Origin: an uncultured Acetatifactor sp.
GTDB lineage: Bacteria > Bacillota > Clostridia > Lachnospirales > Lachnospiraceae
Reading direction: 5' to 3'
Assembly: GCF_910585425.1 (NCBI RefSeq)
Contig: NZ_CAJUCP010000044.1
Coordinates: 1-28,972 of the forward strand
Length of the DNA stretch: 28,972 nt
Shown: positions 1 to 7,975 of the stretch, in pieces
Numbering within the stretch: position 1 is the stretch's first letter
How the letters are laid out: each line of letters starts with the position of its first letter
The notes under the pieces: generated by a model
The model's database searches: none
What the model was told of the DNA's origin: nothing
What the model saw: the letters and a program-made list of their open reading frames with translations, nothing else
Program-made: the position numbers and the translations under genes

Positions 1-77
1 GGTTATGGGTGTCAGTCTTCTCCTAAAGATTATGGTGCTAACTTCTAAACACGGGACTGAGCGACAGGAAAATTTGA

Positions 78-107
78 TTGACAAGCAAAGTGCATGTCTT
101 ATATAAT
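78..107 (+). promoter_or_regulatory. Sigma-A type promoter of the protease-like operon
   Basis: TTGACA at 78-83 and TATAAT at 102-107 are both perfect consensus hexamers with an 18-nt spacer. The predicted start of transcription near 113-115 leaves a leader of about 35 nt before the gene starting at 150. The promoter strength suggests that, if the operon is kept off, it is by a repressor rather than by a weak promoter. Confidence 0.75.
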
Positions 108-108
108 A

Positions 109-129
109 ATTATACTAATGTAGTATAAT
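109..129. promoter_or_regulatory. Perfect palindrome over the transcription start (candidate operator)
   Basis: ATTATACTA (109-117) and TAGTATAAT (121-129) form a perfect 9-bp inverted repeat around a 3-nt centre. It lies immediately downstream of the -10 box and covers the expected +1, the usual place for a repressor site. No regulator gene is recognised next to it. The second arm also contains a TATAAT, so a second -10 is possible. Confidence 0.5.
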
Positions 130-149
130 ATAGAAGGGGATATTTGTAT

Positions 150-779
150 ATGGAGCATGTTTATCATTTAAATGGGTCTCTATCGGAATTGCAGGAGATT
201 CTTCAAGGACAGTTCGATATGGGAGAGGATGTAGCCAGGCTGGCGGTCTGCTTGCTGGTCAGGGAACAACAGCAGACTGTGAATGGATTAAATGAGTCAG
301 AGACCGAATTATGGTATTTAAAAAAAGGAGAGAGTTTTACGGCCCCTATTTTTAAGACTCGTTATTCTGTTTCTTTGACAGATGCCCGGAAGGATTTGCT
401 TGAACAACTGATTGTCCAGTTTGGGGGATGGCTTGTGGATGGCGATACGCTGGCCTTTTCGACTATATTGAACTGTCTTTTGGCCGTTTACCGCGCAGGG
501 ACACATATCAGGAAAGAAGAGTGTTGTGTATATTATCAGGCTCTTGGATGGAAAGCGACACATGCGTCTTTGGAATACTTCAAAATAGATGATATTATGC
601 CACATGGGGATGGACCCTGCTCTTATCTGGATAAGATTCAGGAGGAGAAGTGGGAGTGTTATTCCTGCCATGGGGAGGAATGTACGGTAAGGGCAGACTC
701 TTTTCGTGTTATTTTAAACGGCTTATGCGAGCGAAAAGTATTTGTGGAGTTTAACGGAATGTATAGATTTACGAGGTGA
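150..779 (+). CDS. Unknown 209-aa protein, first gene of a two-gene module
   Basis: I do not recognise this family. The ATG at 150 is preferred because AAGGGG (134-139) lies 10 nt upstream; an in-frame TTG at 144 is too close to it. The protein is soluble, with no signal peptide or membrane segment. It mixes amphipathic helices with a Cys-rich stretch near the C-terminus (CYSCHGEEC), which could bind a metal, and ends in a short segment resembling the wing of a winged helix (FVEFNGMYRF). The gene is clearly more AT-rich than the sugar locus to its right. It is followed after only 12 nt by the protease-like gene, so the two are very probably co-transcribed from the promoter at 78-107 and may act together. 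Function unknown; the coding call itself is firm. Confidence 0.75.
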   Translation: MEHVYHLNGSLSELQEILQGQFDMGEDVARLAVCLLVREQQQTVNGLNESETELWYLKKGESFTAPIFKTRYSVSLTDARKDLLEQLIVQFGGWLVDGDTLAFSTILNCLLAVYRAGTHIRKEECCVYYQALGWKATHASLEYFKIDDIMPHGDGPCSYLDKIQEEKWECYSCHGEECTVRADSFRVILNGLCERKVFVEFNGMYRFTR

Positions 780-791
780 GGAAGGGACGAT

Positions 792-2450
792 ATGGATGCA
801 TGGGATACAGAGAAGGCTGAAGATGCCGTAAATCTGGAAAATGATGAAGAATGCATAGTATTTGAGATTAGCAGTGATGAACAGAAATTTGAATTTATCG
901 CTTGGATATTGGACATATCGGAACAGGAATTCAATCAGGGCAGTAAATTTTTGGAGGATCATAATACATCATTCTGCGTATTATGGAGATTGTTTTCTTA
1001 TTTGGACGTATTTACAGTAACCGTGGAAAATTATTACGTTGACCGCGTATACCGCGATAGCTATTATTTCTATTTCTCCAGCAAACATTTCAATTATGCC
1101 CGTTTTTGTAAAAGGCTGTGTCTTTTTTATGGAAGATTAGAGAAGGATTTTTATGATTATCTGTCCGGAGAGCTGGAAGAGATTTTTATGGGATCCATAG
1201 TGCTCCGACCGATTGCCAACCGCTCTATAGGCCGTACTCTGCTGAACCCCAGATATTTTCTGCCACATGAAGTGCCATGGAAAATCCGACTGGCAGAATA
1301 TAACGTGACTGTGTACGGGAAGAAACTGCACATAAGGGCATTCCCTTACAGCATGCAGGATGGAGAGACTACATCCTGTGCGGAAATCACGATTCTGAAT
1401 CTGTTGGACTACTATAGCGAATCCTATCCGGAATATCACTACATATTGCCAAGTGAAATCAGCAAATTGGCAGAGATGAACAGCTTTGAGCGCAGAATGC
1501 CGACTACAGGGTTGAGTTATGAATTGATATCCAAGATTTTCTGTGAGGTAGGCTTTTACCCACGTCTTTATTCTGCTCAGAAAATGGCAAAAACAAAATT
1601 TCGGCATATGTTGTATTATTATATTGAATCTGGGATTCCTGTTGCTTTGGGATTGAAATTGGGTGACGAGAACAAGCATTCTGTAATTAGCATAGGACAT
1701 GTTGCGCCGGATAAGGAACAGATTGGAAGAGAGCTTTCCTGTGCATATGATTCCCAGAGCCGATGTGCCATTTGGATATGCGATACGGCAGATACCGTAG
1801 GTTCTTATTGCATCATGGATGACAACAAAACCCCTTATCAGTTCAGCTTATGCACGGAAGAAAAGGATGATATGGCAGACATGCCTTTACTGAAGCTGGA
1901 CGGGTGTGAGGTGGAGTATATGATGGTTCCGCTTTACAAAAGGATGATTATGGAGGCGGCGGATGCCTACGATATCTGTTTGACCATATTGGCGAGCGCA
2001 CAGTTCGGTATAAAGGATTTTATGCACAGATACATGCCAGAGGAGTGCGGAACGAAAGAAAATCCGGTAGTCGTCCGCCTGTTCATGGCGTCGTCGCGGA
2101 CATTCCGGAAAGCTCGCGACGAACAGTTTCAAGAAAAAAATCATGAAGTGAGGGATCTGTATAATATGACAATTTTCCCTAAATTCATATGGGTCTGTGA
2201 GCTTGCCACCAGAGAGCTATATGCAGAAGGGCGAGTCATGGGAGAGGTGATTATCGATGCCACATCATCGGCAGATAGAAAGACGGACAGCTTTATCATA
2301 ATACATTACCCCGGCGTAATCTGCAGGAGGATGCCAGAGGACTGCGCTGAGGCAAGGGACGCGGAGTTTGAGGAAATAAAAGACTGGCATCTGTTTCAGG
2401 CATTTCATGATAATCTGGACACTAATGCATGGATAAATTCTGTTTATTAG
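792..2450 (+). CDS. Large protein with a papain/C39-like cysteine-protease core
   Basis: The product is 552 aa and cytoplasmic, with no signal peptide or membrane helix. Residues 1 to about 175 are unrecognised. Residues about 180-350 have the layout of a papain/C39-like fold: Q189 and C196 in MQDGETTSCAEIT (oxyanion Gln and nucleophile, then a helix), H296 in KHSVISIGH, and D343/D344 before N345 in a strand-turn reading IMDDNKTPY. About 200 further residues carry no motif I know. The ATG at 792 follows a GAGGAAGGGA ribosome site. It is the second gene of the operon starting at 150. Codon use is AT-richer than in the sugar locus, which suggests transfer. It could be a protease, a transglutaminase-like enzyme or an inactive relative. 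The catalytic assignment is my inference from motif order, not from an alignment. Confidence 0.7.
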   Translation: MDAWDTEKAEDAVNLENDEECIVFEISSDEQKFEFIAWILDISEQEFNQGSKFLEDHNTSFCVLWRLFSYLDVFTVTVENYYVDRVYRDSYYFYFSSKHFNYARFCKRLCLFYGRLEKDFYDYLSGELEEIFMGSIVLRPIANRSIGRTLLNPRYFLPHEVPWKIRLAEYNVTVYGKKLHIRAFPYSMQDGETTSCAEITILNLLDYYSESYPEYHYILPSEISKLAEMNSFERRMPTTGLSYELISKIFCEVGFYPRLYSAQKMAKTKFRHMLYYYIESGIPVALGLKLGDENKHSVISIGHVAPDKEQIGRELSCAYDSQSRCAIWICDTADTVGSYCIMDDNKTPYQFSLCTEEKDDMADMPLLKLDGCEVEYMMVPLYKRMIMEAADAYDICLTILASAQFGIKDFMHRYMPEECGTKENPVVVRLFMASSRTFRKARDEQFQEKNHEVRDLYNMTIFPKFIWVCELATRELYAEGRVMGEVIIDATSSADRKTDSFIIIHYPGVICRRMPEDCAEARDAEFEEIKDWHLFQAFHDNLDTNAWINSVY

Positions 2451-2463
2451 CGCATGTTAAGGA

Positions 2464-2492
2464 TTGCAAAGCATATGATTTTATGATATAAT
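2464..2492 (+). promoter_or_regulatory. Promoter of the small basic gene
   Basis: TTGCAA (2464-2469) and TATAAT (2487-2492) are separated by exactly 17 nt, shortly after the stop of the preceding gene. The small gene at 2567 therefore appears to have its own promoter and a leader of about 70 nt. Confidence 0.65.
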
Positions 2493-2566
2493 CGAATCGT
2501 TTCAGTGAGCCGGGGCAGGATTCGGCATCTGTGGCCTCGCTCTTACGAAAAGGGAAAGGGATTAAA

Positions 2567-2767
2567 ATGGCTTCTATGGGTAGTAAAGCTCTTTCATTTG
2601 GGAAAAAGGCATCGTCAAAGCCGCATCAGAAGCATGTGGTGCGGACAGTGACGCGCAGTGATATCGCAGAGCTGAACAAGACGATTGAGCCAAAGATACG
2701 GCAGAATGAAAGAGAACGCACAGCGAGTATGCATGCTGCCGCCCGTTGTACTGTGGGCGGTAAGTAA
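2567..2767 (+). CDS. Small basic protein, unknown (66 aa)
   Basis: The ATG at 2567 has AAAGGG (2555-2560) six nt upstream; an in-frame GTG at 2531 has no such site, so the shorter form is chosen. The protein is strongly basic, with a Ser/Lys/Gly-rich N-terminus (SFGKKASSKPHQK) and a central helix rich in Glu, Arg and Lys. It has no membrane segment. I do not recognise a family. It has its own promoter and is followed by a rho-independent terminator, so it is a single-gene unit. A nucleic-acid-binding role would fit the charge but is only a guess. Confidence 0.5.
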   Translation: MASMGSKALSFGKKASSKPHQKHVVRTVTRSDIAELNKTIEPKIRQNERERTASMHAAARCTVGGK

Positions 2768-2798
2768 GGTTCGGCGGGCGGAAGTAGGAAACTGAAAT

Positions 2799-2852
2799 AA
2801 AGGGAGGGCCTTGAGGAATATATACTGAGGTCTTCTCTTTTCGTTTTTATTT
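2799..2852 (+). terminator. Rho-independent terminator after the small basic gene
   Basis: AAAGGGAGGGCCT (2799-2811) pairs along its whole length with AGGTCTTCTCTTT (2828-2840), giving 13 pairs of which three are G-U, around a 16-nt loop. The run TCGTTTTTATTT follows. It insulates the left accessory patch from the sugar locus. Confidence 0.65.
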
Positions 2853-2894
2853 GACAAAATCCAGATGGAGACTTTGAGCTGTTTATGATAAAAT
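2851..2894 (+). promoter_or_regulatory. Promoter region of the GH88 gene, with an element shared with the ABC operon
   Basis: TTGACAAAATCC occurs at 2851-2862 and again, base for base, at 4208-4219 upstream of the ABC importer. In both places it directly follows a terminator T-run. An AT-rich -10 candidate, TAAAAT (2889-2894), lies 32 nt after the TTGACA, too far for a normal -35/-10 pair. The shared element may therefore be an activator site, or the true -35 is the poorer TGGAGA at 2866. Confidence 0.45.
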
Positions 2895-2945
2895 AGAAGT
2901 AAACATTTTGATGAGCATCCTTGATATAAGAAGGGAGAGGAAACA

Positions 2946-4079
2946 ATGCAGCTAAACGAACAGGAAATCAAATGGGCCAGGGAGACCCTGGACAGGGTGG
3001 CCCATAAGCTGGAGAGGGTGGCAGAGCGGTCAAAGGACAAAATCCCCTACACCACCCTCCACGGCGTCCATGACGACAAGTCCGGGGAGGAGATCGGCTG
3101 GTGGACCAACGGCTTCTGGGGCGGCATGATGTGGCAGATGTACGCCCTGACCGGAAAGGAGTCCTACAGGGAGATTGCCGAGGACAACGAGCGGAAGCTG
3201 GACGCCTGCCTGATGGACATCAACAGGCTCGACCACGACAACGGCTTCCGGTGGCTCCCCACGGCCGTTGCGGACTACCGGATGACGAAGAACCCCGCCT
3301 CACGGAACAGAGGCCTGCTGGCTGCCTGCAACCTGGCCGGCCGCTTCAACAACCGGGGGAACTTCATCCGGGCTTGGAACGACTGGGGGCCGGAGGACCA
3401 CAGAGGCTGGGCGATCATCGACTGCATGATGAACCTGCCCCTTCTGTACTGGGCAAGCGAAGAGACGAAAGACCCCAGGTTCGCCCAGATAGCCGTCAGC
3501 CATGCCCATACGGCAAGGGAGAACTTCATCCGGGGGGACGGCTCCGCCAACCACATCGTGGAGTTCGACCTGGAGACCGGCGAGATGGTGAAAAGCTACG
3601 GCGGCCAGGGCTGCGGCGAGGGCTCTTCCTGGACAAGGGGCCAGAGCTGGGCGCTGTACGGTTTTGCGTTAAGCTATCTACATACAAAGGACAGTTCTTT
3701 CCTGGACACCGCGGAGCGGGTGGCGAATTATTTTCTGGCCAATATCCCGGAGAGCGGCTTCATCCCCGTGGACTTCCGCCAGCCCCCGGATGTGGCTATC
3801 GAGGATTCCACGGCGGCTGCCATCGCCTCCTGCGGCCTGATAGAGCTGGCCAAGCTGAAGGAGGGGAGGCAGAGCAGGATCTATCTGTCAGCGGCCCTGA
3901 AACTGCTGGAGGTCCTGGCGGAGGAACGGGTGCGCTGGAACGAGGAGGAGGACAACCTGCTGGAGAAGTGCACTGCGGCCTATCATGACAAAGAGCACGA
4001 ATTTTCCATCATTTACGGTGATTATTATTACCTTGAGGCGTTAATGAAGCTGAACGGCAGGGAGCTTTTCATCTGGTAG
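2946..4079 (+). CDS. Glycoside hydrolase family 88, unsaturated glucuronyl hydrolase
   Basis: The protein is 377 aa, the usual GH88 length, and has no signal peptide, so it is cytoplasmic. GH88 enzymes hydrate the 4,5-unsaturated uronic acid at the end of oligosaccharides made by polysaccharide lyases, releasing it from the sugar behind it. Visible family features are the aromatic block GWWTNGFWGGMMWQMY (51-66), the catalytic Asp of DHDNGF (D98) and the second Asp in WAIIDCMMNLPLLYWA (D159). Both lie at a constant +10 offset from D88 and D149 of the Bacillus enzyme as I recall them. AGAAGGGAGAGGAAACA precedes the ATG. The gene has its own promoter region and is separated from the ABC operon by a terminator. 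A GH105 relative is less likely, because the WWTNGFW and IIDxMMNLPLLYWA blocks are GH88-like. Confidence 0.88.
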   Translation: MQLNEQEIKWARETLDRVAHKLERVAERSKDKIPYTTLHGVHDDKSGEEIGWWTNGFWGGMMWQMYALTGKESYREIAEDNERKLDACLMDINRLDHDNGFRWLPTAVADYRMTKNPASRNRGLLAACNLAGRFNNRGNFIRAWNDWGPEDHRGWAIIDCMMNLPLLYWASEETKDPRFAQIAVSHAHTARENFIRGDGSANHIVEFDLETGEMVKSYGGQGCGEGSSWTRGQSWALYGFALSYLHTKDSSFLDTAERVANYFLANIPESGFIPVDFRQPPDVAIEDSTAAAIASCGLIELAKLKEGRQSRIYLSAALKLLEVLAEERVRWNEEEDNLLEKCTAAYHDKEHEFSIIYGDYYYLEALMKLNGRELFIW

Positions 4080-4147
4080 GACAGCATATTGCCAAAACGG
4101 CATGAAAAATGTTCTCTTCAGAAATAACAAATTTTACAAAACCGACT

Positions 4148-4209
4148 TAAAAGTGATCGTATTTCCGATAAAAAGCGTTGAAATTGGAAATAGATCACTT
4201 TTATTTTTT
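4148..4209 (+). terminator. Terminator between GH88 and the ABC operon
   Basis: TAAAAGTGATC (4148-4158) pairs perfectly with GATCACTTTTA (4193-4203). An inner stem ATTTCC/GGAAAT (4161-4166 with 4186-4191) continues it around a 19-nt loop. Six T follow (4204-4209). The T-run merges into the TTGACA at 4208, so terminator and next promoter are packed together. Confidence 0.75.
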
Positions 4210-4250
4210 GACAAAATCCCATAGATGACTTATGGTAAAAATGATAGAAT
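4208..4250 (+). promoter_or_regulatory. Promoter region of the ABC importer operon
   Basis: TTGACA (4208-4213) is followed at 17 nt by TATGGT (4231-4236), an acceptable -10. Further on, TAGAAT (4245-4250) sits 31 nt from TTGACA, nearly the arrangement seen upstream of GH88. The extended match TTGACAAAATCC to the GH88 upstream region suggests common control of the two units. Confidence 0.5.
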
Positions 4251-4300
4251 ATGCATTATCAACAATAAAAAACTTCATAAACTTGAAGGAGGGCGGGAAT

Positions 4301-5191
4301 ATGTTCAACAAAAAGTTCCTGAAGCATTATTACATAATGCTGATACCGGCAATCATCTGGCTGGTGCTTTTCAACATTGTGCCCATGGTGGGCATCGTGA
4401 TGGCGTTCGAGGATTTCAACCCCGGGCTGGGCATGTGGAAGTCGCCGTTCGTGGGATTCGCAAACTTCGAGTACATGTTCCAGATGAGCGACATCAGACA
4501 GGTCATGATCAATACCATCGTGATCGCGCTGGGCAAGATCGTGGCGAACCTGATCGTGCCCCTGCTGTTCGCGATTCTGCTGAATGAGCTGTGCATCCAG
4601 AAACTGTACAGGCCCATCCAGACAATCGTATATCTTCCCTATTTCCTGTCGTGGGTCATCCTGGCCAAGATCGTGCTGAACATCTTCGGCTATGTGGGTC
4701 CCATCAACTCGGTGATCAACTTCTTCGGCGGGGACAGCGTGAACTTCTTCGGCATGGAAAGCATGTTCCGGCCCCTGGTAATCGGAACGGACATCTGGAA
4801 GAACTTCGGCTATAACGCGATCATCTATCTGGCCACCATGCTGGGAATCGCCCCTGAGCTCTACGAGGCGGCGGCGGTGGACGGCGCAGGGCGCTTCAGG
4901 AGGATTTGGCACATCACCCTGCCGGGCATCAAGATGACGGTGGCCCTGCTGGCAATCCTGTCCCTGGGCAATGTGCTGAACGCGGGCTTCGACCAGATTT
5001 TCAACCTGTACAATCCGCTGGTGTACTCCACGGGCGACATCCTGGACACCTGGGTGTACAGAGCTGGTCTTGTGAACCTGCAGTTCTCCCTGGCTACCGC
5101 GGTAGGCCTGCTGAAGTCGGTCGTGAGCTTCGTGCTGATCACGCTGGGATACTGGATGGCCGACAAGTTCGCGGGATATAAGTTATTCTAA
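4301..5191 (+). CDS. Sugar ABC transporter permease, LplB/YtcP type (subunit 1)
   Basis: This is a 296-aa inner-membrane permease of a carbohydrate importer. The ATG at 4301 is chosen because AAGGAGGG (4286-4293) lies 7 nt upstream; a longer reading back to 4232 lacks a ribosome site. About six membrane helices are visible, the first at about 11-36 (YIMLIPAIIWLVLFNIVPMV). The EAA loop that docks on the ATPase is clear: YEAAAVDGAGRFRRIWHITLP (about 188-208). It is the first gene of a compact operon: partner permease 30 nt downstream, then the binding lipoprotein. No ATPase gene is in the cluster, so a shared MsmK/UgpC-type ATPase elsewhere is expected. Substrate is not readable from the permease. 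Confidence 0.92.
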   Translation: MFNKKFLKHYYIMLIPAIIWLVLFNIVPMVGIVMAFEDFNPGLGMWKSPFVGFANFEYMFQMSDIRQVMINTIVIALGKIVANLIVPLLFAILLNELCIQKLYRPIQTIVYLPYFLSWVILAKIVLNIFGYVGPINSVINFFGGDSVNFFGMESMFRPLVIGTDIWKNFGYNAIIYLATMLGIAPELYEAAAVDGAGRFRRIWHITLPGIKMTVALLAILSLGNVLNAGFDQIFNLYNPLVYSTGDILDTWVYRAGLVNLQFSLATAVGLLKSVVSFVLITLGYWMADKFAGYKLF

Positions 5192-5221
5192 AAATGAGCG
5201 GAACTGGAATAGGAGGGCGCT

Positions 5222-6109
5222 ATGAATATAAAAGATAATTCCGTAGGATCGAAAATATTTGATGTGATAAATGTCATCGTACTGGTGATCATCGGCCTGC
5301 TCTGCCTCCTGCCCCTGTGGTACGTGCTCTGCGTATCCCTGAGCGCCAAGGACGCGGTCAACGCGGGGCTGGTATCCTTCTGGCCCGTGGGCTTCAATGT
5401 GGACTCTTATAAGAAGATCGTAGGCGAGGGCGCTTTCTTCCGCGCTTTCTGGAACTCCATCTGCAGGGTGGTGCTGGGGACGCTGGTGAGCCTGGGGTGC
5501 ATCCTGATGGCGGCTTATCCGCTTTCCAGGACCAAGGCCCAGTTCCCCAAGCGCAACATGTTCATGTGGATTTTGATCTTCTGTATGCTGTTCAACGGCG
5601 GTACGGTGCCCTGGTACCTGACCATGCGCAACTACAAGCTGATCGACAATATCTGGGGCCTGGTGCTGGCAGGCGGGCTTCCGGTGTACAATGTGATACT
5701 GGCCATGAACTTCTTCAAGAACCTCCCCTCCGAGCTGGAGGAGGCGGCGCTGGTGGACGGAGCCGGCCCCTGGAGGATATGGGCGTCCATCTATGTGCCC
5801 CTGGCCAAGCCCAGCATCGCCACGATTACCCTGTTCACCATCGTGGGCTACTGGAACGAGTTCTTCCAGGGCCTGGTGCTGAGCACCAAGGAGGCCAGCT
5901 ATCCCCTGCAGACCTACATCCAGCAGATGGTGGTGACCCTGGACTACTCCACCATGAACGCGGAGCAGATTGCCGCGGCCTCTAAGCTGAACAACCAGTC
6001 CCTGGACGCGGCGAAGATCTTCATCGCCATGGTGCCTGTGCTGATCGTATACCCGTTCCTGCAGAAATATTTCGTCAAAGGTATTACTTTGGGTTCTGTG
6101 AAGGGATAA
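5222..6109 (+). CDS. Sugar ABC transporter permease, YtcP type (subunit 2)
   Basis: This is a 295-aa inner-membrane permease that pairs with the preceding one. AGGAGG (5211-5216) lies 5 nt before the ATG. It has about six helices, the first at about 16-40. The EAA loop reads ELEEAALVDGAGPWRIWASI and ends in YVPLAKP (about 171-197). The N-terminal SAKDAVNAGLVSFWPVGFN and the GGTVPWYLTMRNYKL stretch are typical of the YtcP/carbohydrate uptake group. Together with the upstream permease and downstream lipoprotein it forms the membrane part of an importer for an oligosaccharide. Confidence 0.92.
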   Translation: MNIKDNSVGSKIFDVINVIVLVIIGLLCLLPLWYVLCVSLSAKDAVNAGLVSFWPVGFNVDSYKKIVGEGAFFRAFWNSICRVVLGTLVSLGCILMAAYPLSRTKAQFPKRNMFMWILIFCMLFNGGTVPWYLTMRNYKLIDNIWGLVLAGGLPVYNVILAMNFFKNLPSELEEAALVDGAGPWRIWASIYVPLAKPSIATITLFTIVGYWNEFFQGLVLSTKEASYPLQTYIQQMVVTLDYSTMNAEQIAAASKLNNQSLDAAKIFIAMVPVLIVYPFLQKYFVKGITLGSVKG

Positions 6110-6165
6110 TATGTCCTTAGAAGGAATCCCGATGAAAATACAAATAAAAAATGGAGGGAAGTATT

Positions 6166-7959
6166 ATGAAATTGAAGAAGCTTTTGTCACTCATGTTAGT
6201 CGGCAGCCTGGCTCTGGGCATGACTGCATGCGGCGGCGGAGACAGCAGCAGCAGCGCGCCTGAATCCGAGTCTTCCGCGGCTCCCGAGGAGTCCGGAGAA
6301 GAGTCCAGCGAGGAGGCCGGCGGCGAGGAAGCCGATGCCGGGCAGGAGTCTGAGGCGGGAGAAGGTTCCGGGGAAGGCGGCGAGGCGGCTGCCGGTGACT
6401 CCAAAGCCCTGCAGCCTTTTGCCGAGACCGTTACCATCAAGATGGGCCACGGCCTGGATCCAAATACCTCTTTCGGGGAGGGAGAGTCTCTTGAGAACAG
6501 CCGTTATCTGCAGTGGCTGAAAGAGGATCTGAATATCGATGTGCAGTATGACTGGATCTGCTCCAACACGGACTTCGGCCAGAAGATCAACCTGTGCATC
6601 GCGTCCAACACACTGCCTGACGCAATGAACGTAGGCCAGACCCAGTACCTGGCCATGCTGAAATACGACCAGATCCAGCCCCTGACGGCTGCGTTTGAAG
6701 AGTATGCTTCCGACAGGCTGAAGCAGTACGTCCATTCCGGCGGCGATGCCCTGATGGATGCCATCTCCGTGGATGGAGAGATGTATGCCATCCCTGCGCC
6801 CAACCTGACGGCCAGCGGCGTGAACACCATGTGGATTCGCCAGGACTGGCTGGATGAGCTGGGACTGGAAGTGCCCAAGACCGTTGACGAGGTCTTCGAT
6901 GTGGCGAAGAAGTTCGTGGAGGCCAAGCTGGGCGGCGACAATACGATCGGTATCGTAGGCCCTGCTTCCGGCGACCAGCTGATTGCCGTAGGACAGAACC
7001 GCTGGGGCCTGGATCCCATCTTCGGCGCTTATGAGTCCTATCCCGAGTATTGGCTCCAGGGCGATGACGGAAAGGTGGAGTACGGTTCCGTACAGCCCCA
7101 GACCAAGGAGGCCCTGGCGAAGCTGGCTGAGATGTATGCCGCCGGCGTAATCGACCCCGAAGTGTTCGTAAGAAGCGATGCCCTTGAGCCTGTGACCGCA
7201 GGCAGGGCCGGCATATTCTTCGGACCTTGGTGGTGCGGCTATACCGTGGACAGCGTGACCCTGGACGGCAGCCAGGAATGGGCAGCCTACATGGCTCCTC
7301 TGGCAGGCGACGGGAAGTTCTACTCTCCCATGTCCGATCCTACCACCCAGTATGTGTGCGTCCGCAAGGGCTATGAGCATCCGGAAGCGGCAGTGCAGAT
7401 CATCAACTACCTGATCGCCTACGAGCAGGACTGGATCAACGAGGGCAAGATTGCGGATACTTCCACTTCCGCCGTGTATCCTCTGTTCAACGTGTATGAC
7501 AATGCTGACGAAATCGAGTATTCCTATGAGTGGCTGAAGAAGTTCAACATGGGCGAGGTGAAGAAGGAAGACATCGACACCACCGGCCGTAAGCTGCTGA
7601 AGGGCGACCTGGACGCCATCGAAGTGCTGAAGAAGGATCCCAAGGACGACTTCTCTCTGGAGTATTGGGATCTGGAGAATGAAATCGCGGATTCCAACAT
7701 CCCTCGTCTGGTATCCATCATGGTAGGCGCAAGGCCTCTCATGGAGGAAGGCTATGAGCCCATCTACAATGCGTTCAGCGGCCAGACGGACACCATGGCT
7801 ACCAAGTGGGCGAACCTGCAGAAGCTGGAGGAGGAGACCTTCGCGAAGATCATCCTGGGCCAGGCTCCCATCGACGAGTTCGACAACTTCGTGACCAAGT
7901 GGTACGCTGAGGGCGGCCAGGAAATCGTTGATGAAGTCACGGCAGCCGTGAACGAATAA
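6166..7959 (+). CDS. Sugar-binding lipoprotein of the ABC importer
   Basis: The product is a 597-aa extracellular solute-binding protein, anchored to the outer face of the membrane. The ATG at 6166 is used because GGAGGG (6153-6158) lies 7 nt upstream; an in-frame ATG at 6151 overlaps that site. The signal peptide has KLKK, a hydrophobic core and a lipobox ending MTAC, with the lipidated Cys at residue 22. Residues about 23-85 are a low-complexity Ser/Glu/Gly/Ala spacer. The binding module follows, with ...MGHGLDPNTSFGEGES..., NTLPDAMNV and WIRQDWLDELGL, typical of the large LplA/YtcQ-type proteins. It is the last gene before a GC-rich hairpin at 7976-8000 that may raise its level over the next gene. 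The ligand is probably an oligosaccharide handled by the GH13/GH31 enzymes or by GH88. Confidence 0.92.
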   Translation: MKLKKLLSLMLVGSLALGMTACGGGDSSSSAPESESSAAPEESGEESSEEAGGEEADAGQESEAGEGSGEGGEAAAGDSKALQPFAETVTIKMGHGLDPNTSFGEGESLENSRYLQWLKEDLNIDVQYDWICSNTDFGQKINLCIASNTLPDAMNVGQTQYLAMLKYDQIQPLTAAFEEYASDRLKQYVHSGGDALMDAISVDGEMYAIPAPNLTASGVNTMWIRQDWLDELGLEVPKTVDEVFDVAKKFVEAKLGGDNTIGIVGPASGDQLIAVGQNRWGLDPIFGAYESYPEYWLQGDDGKVEYGSVQPQTKEALAKLAEMYAAGVIDPEVFVRSDALEPVTAGRAGIFFGPWWCGYTVDSVTLDGSQEWAAYMAPLAGDGKFYSPMSDPTTQYVCVRKGYEHPEAAVQIINYLIAYEQDWINEGKIADTSTSAVYPLFNVYDNADEIEYSYEWLKKFNMGEVKKEDIDTTGRKLLKGDLDAIEVLKKDPKDDFSLEYWDLENEIADSNIPRLVSIMVGARPLMEEGYEPIYNAFSGQTDTMATKWANLQKLEEETFAKIILGQAPIDEFDNFVTKWYAEGGQEIVDEVTAAVNE

Positions 7960-7975
7960 GCATTTTTGAGACGAG

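Noticed and set aside
1..77. End of an upstream gene or RNA at the left edge
   Set aside because: No frame with coding character and no structured element could be supported in these bases.
6196..7380. Open frame of 394 codons on the minus strand over the binding-protein gene
   Set aside because: The plus-strand lipoprotein has a signal peptide, lipobox and ribosome site; the antisense translation has none of these.
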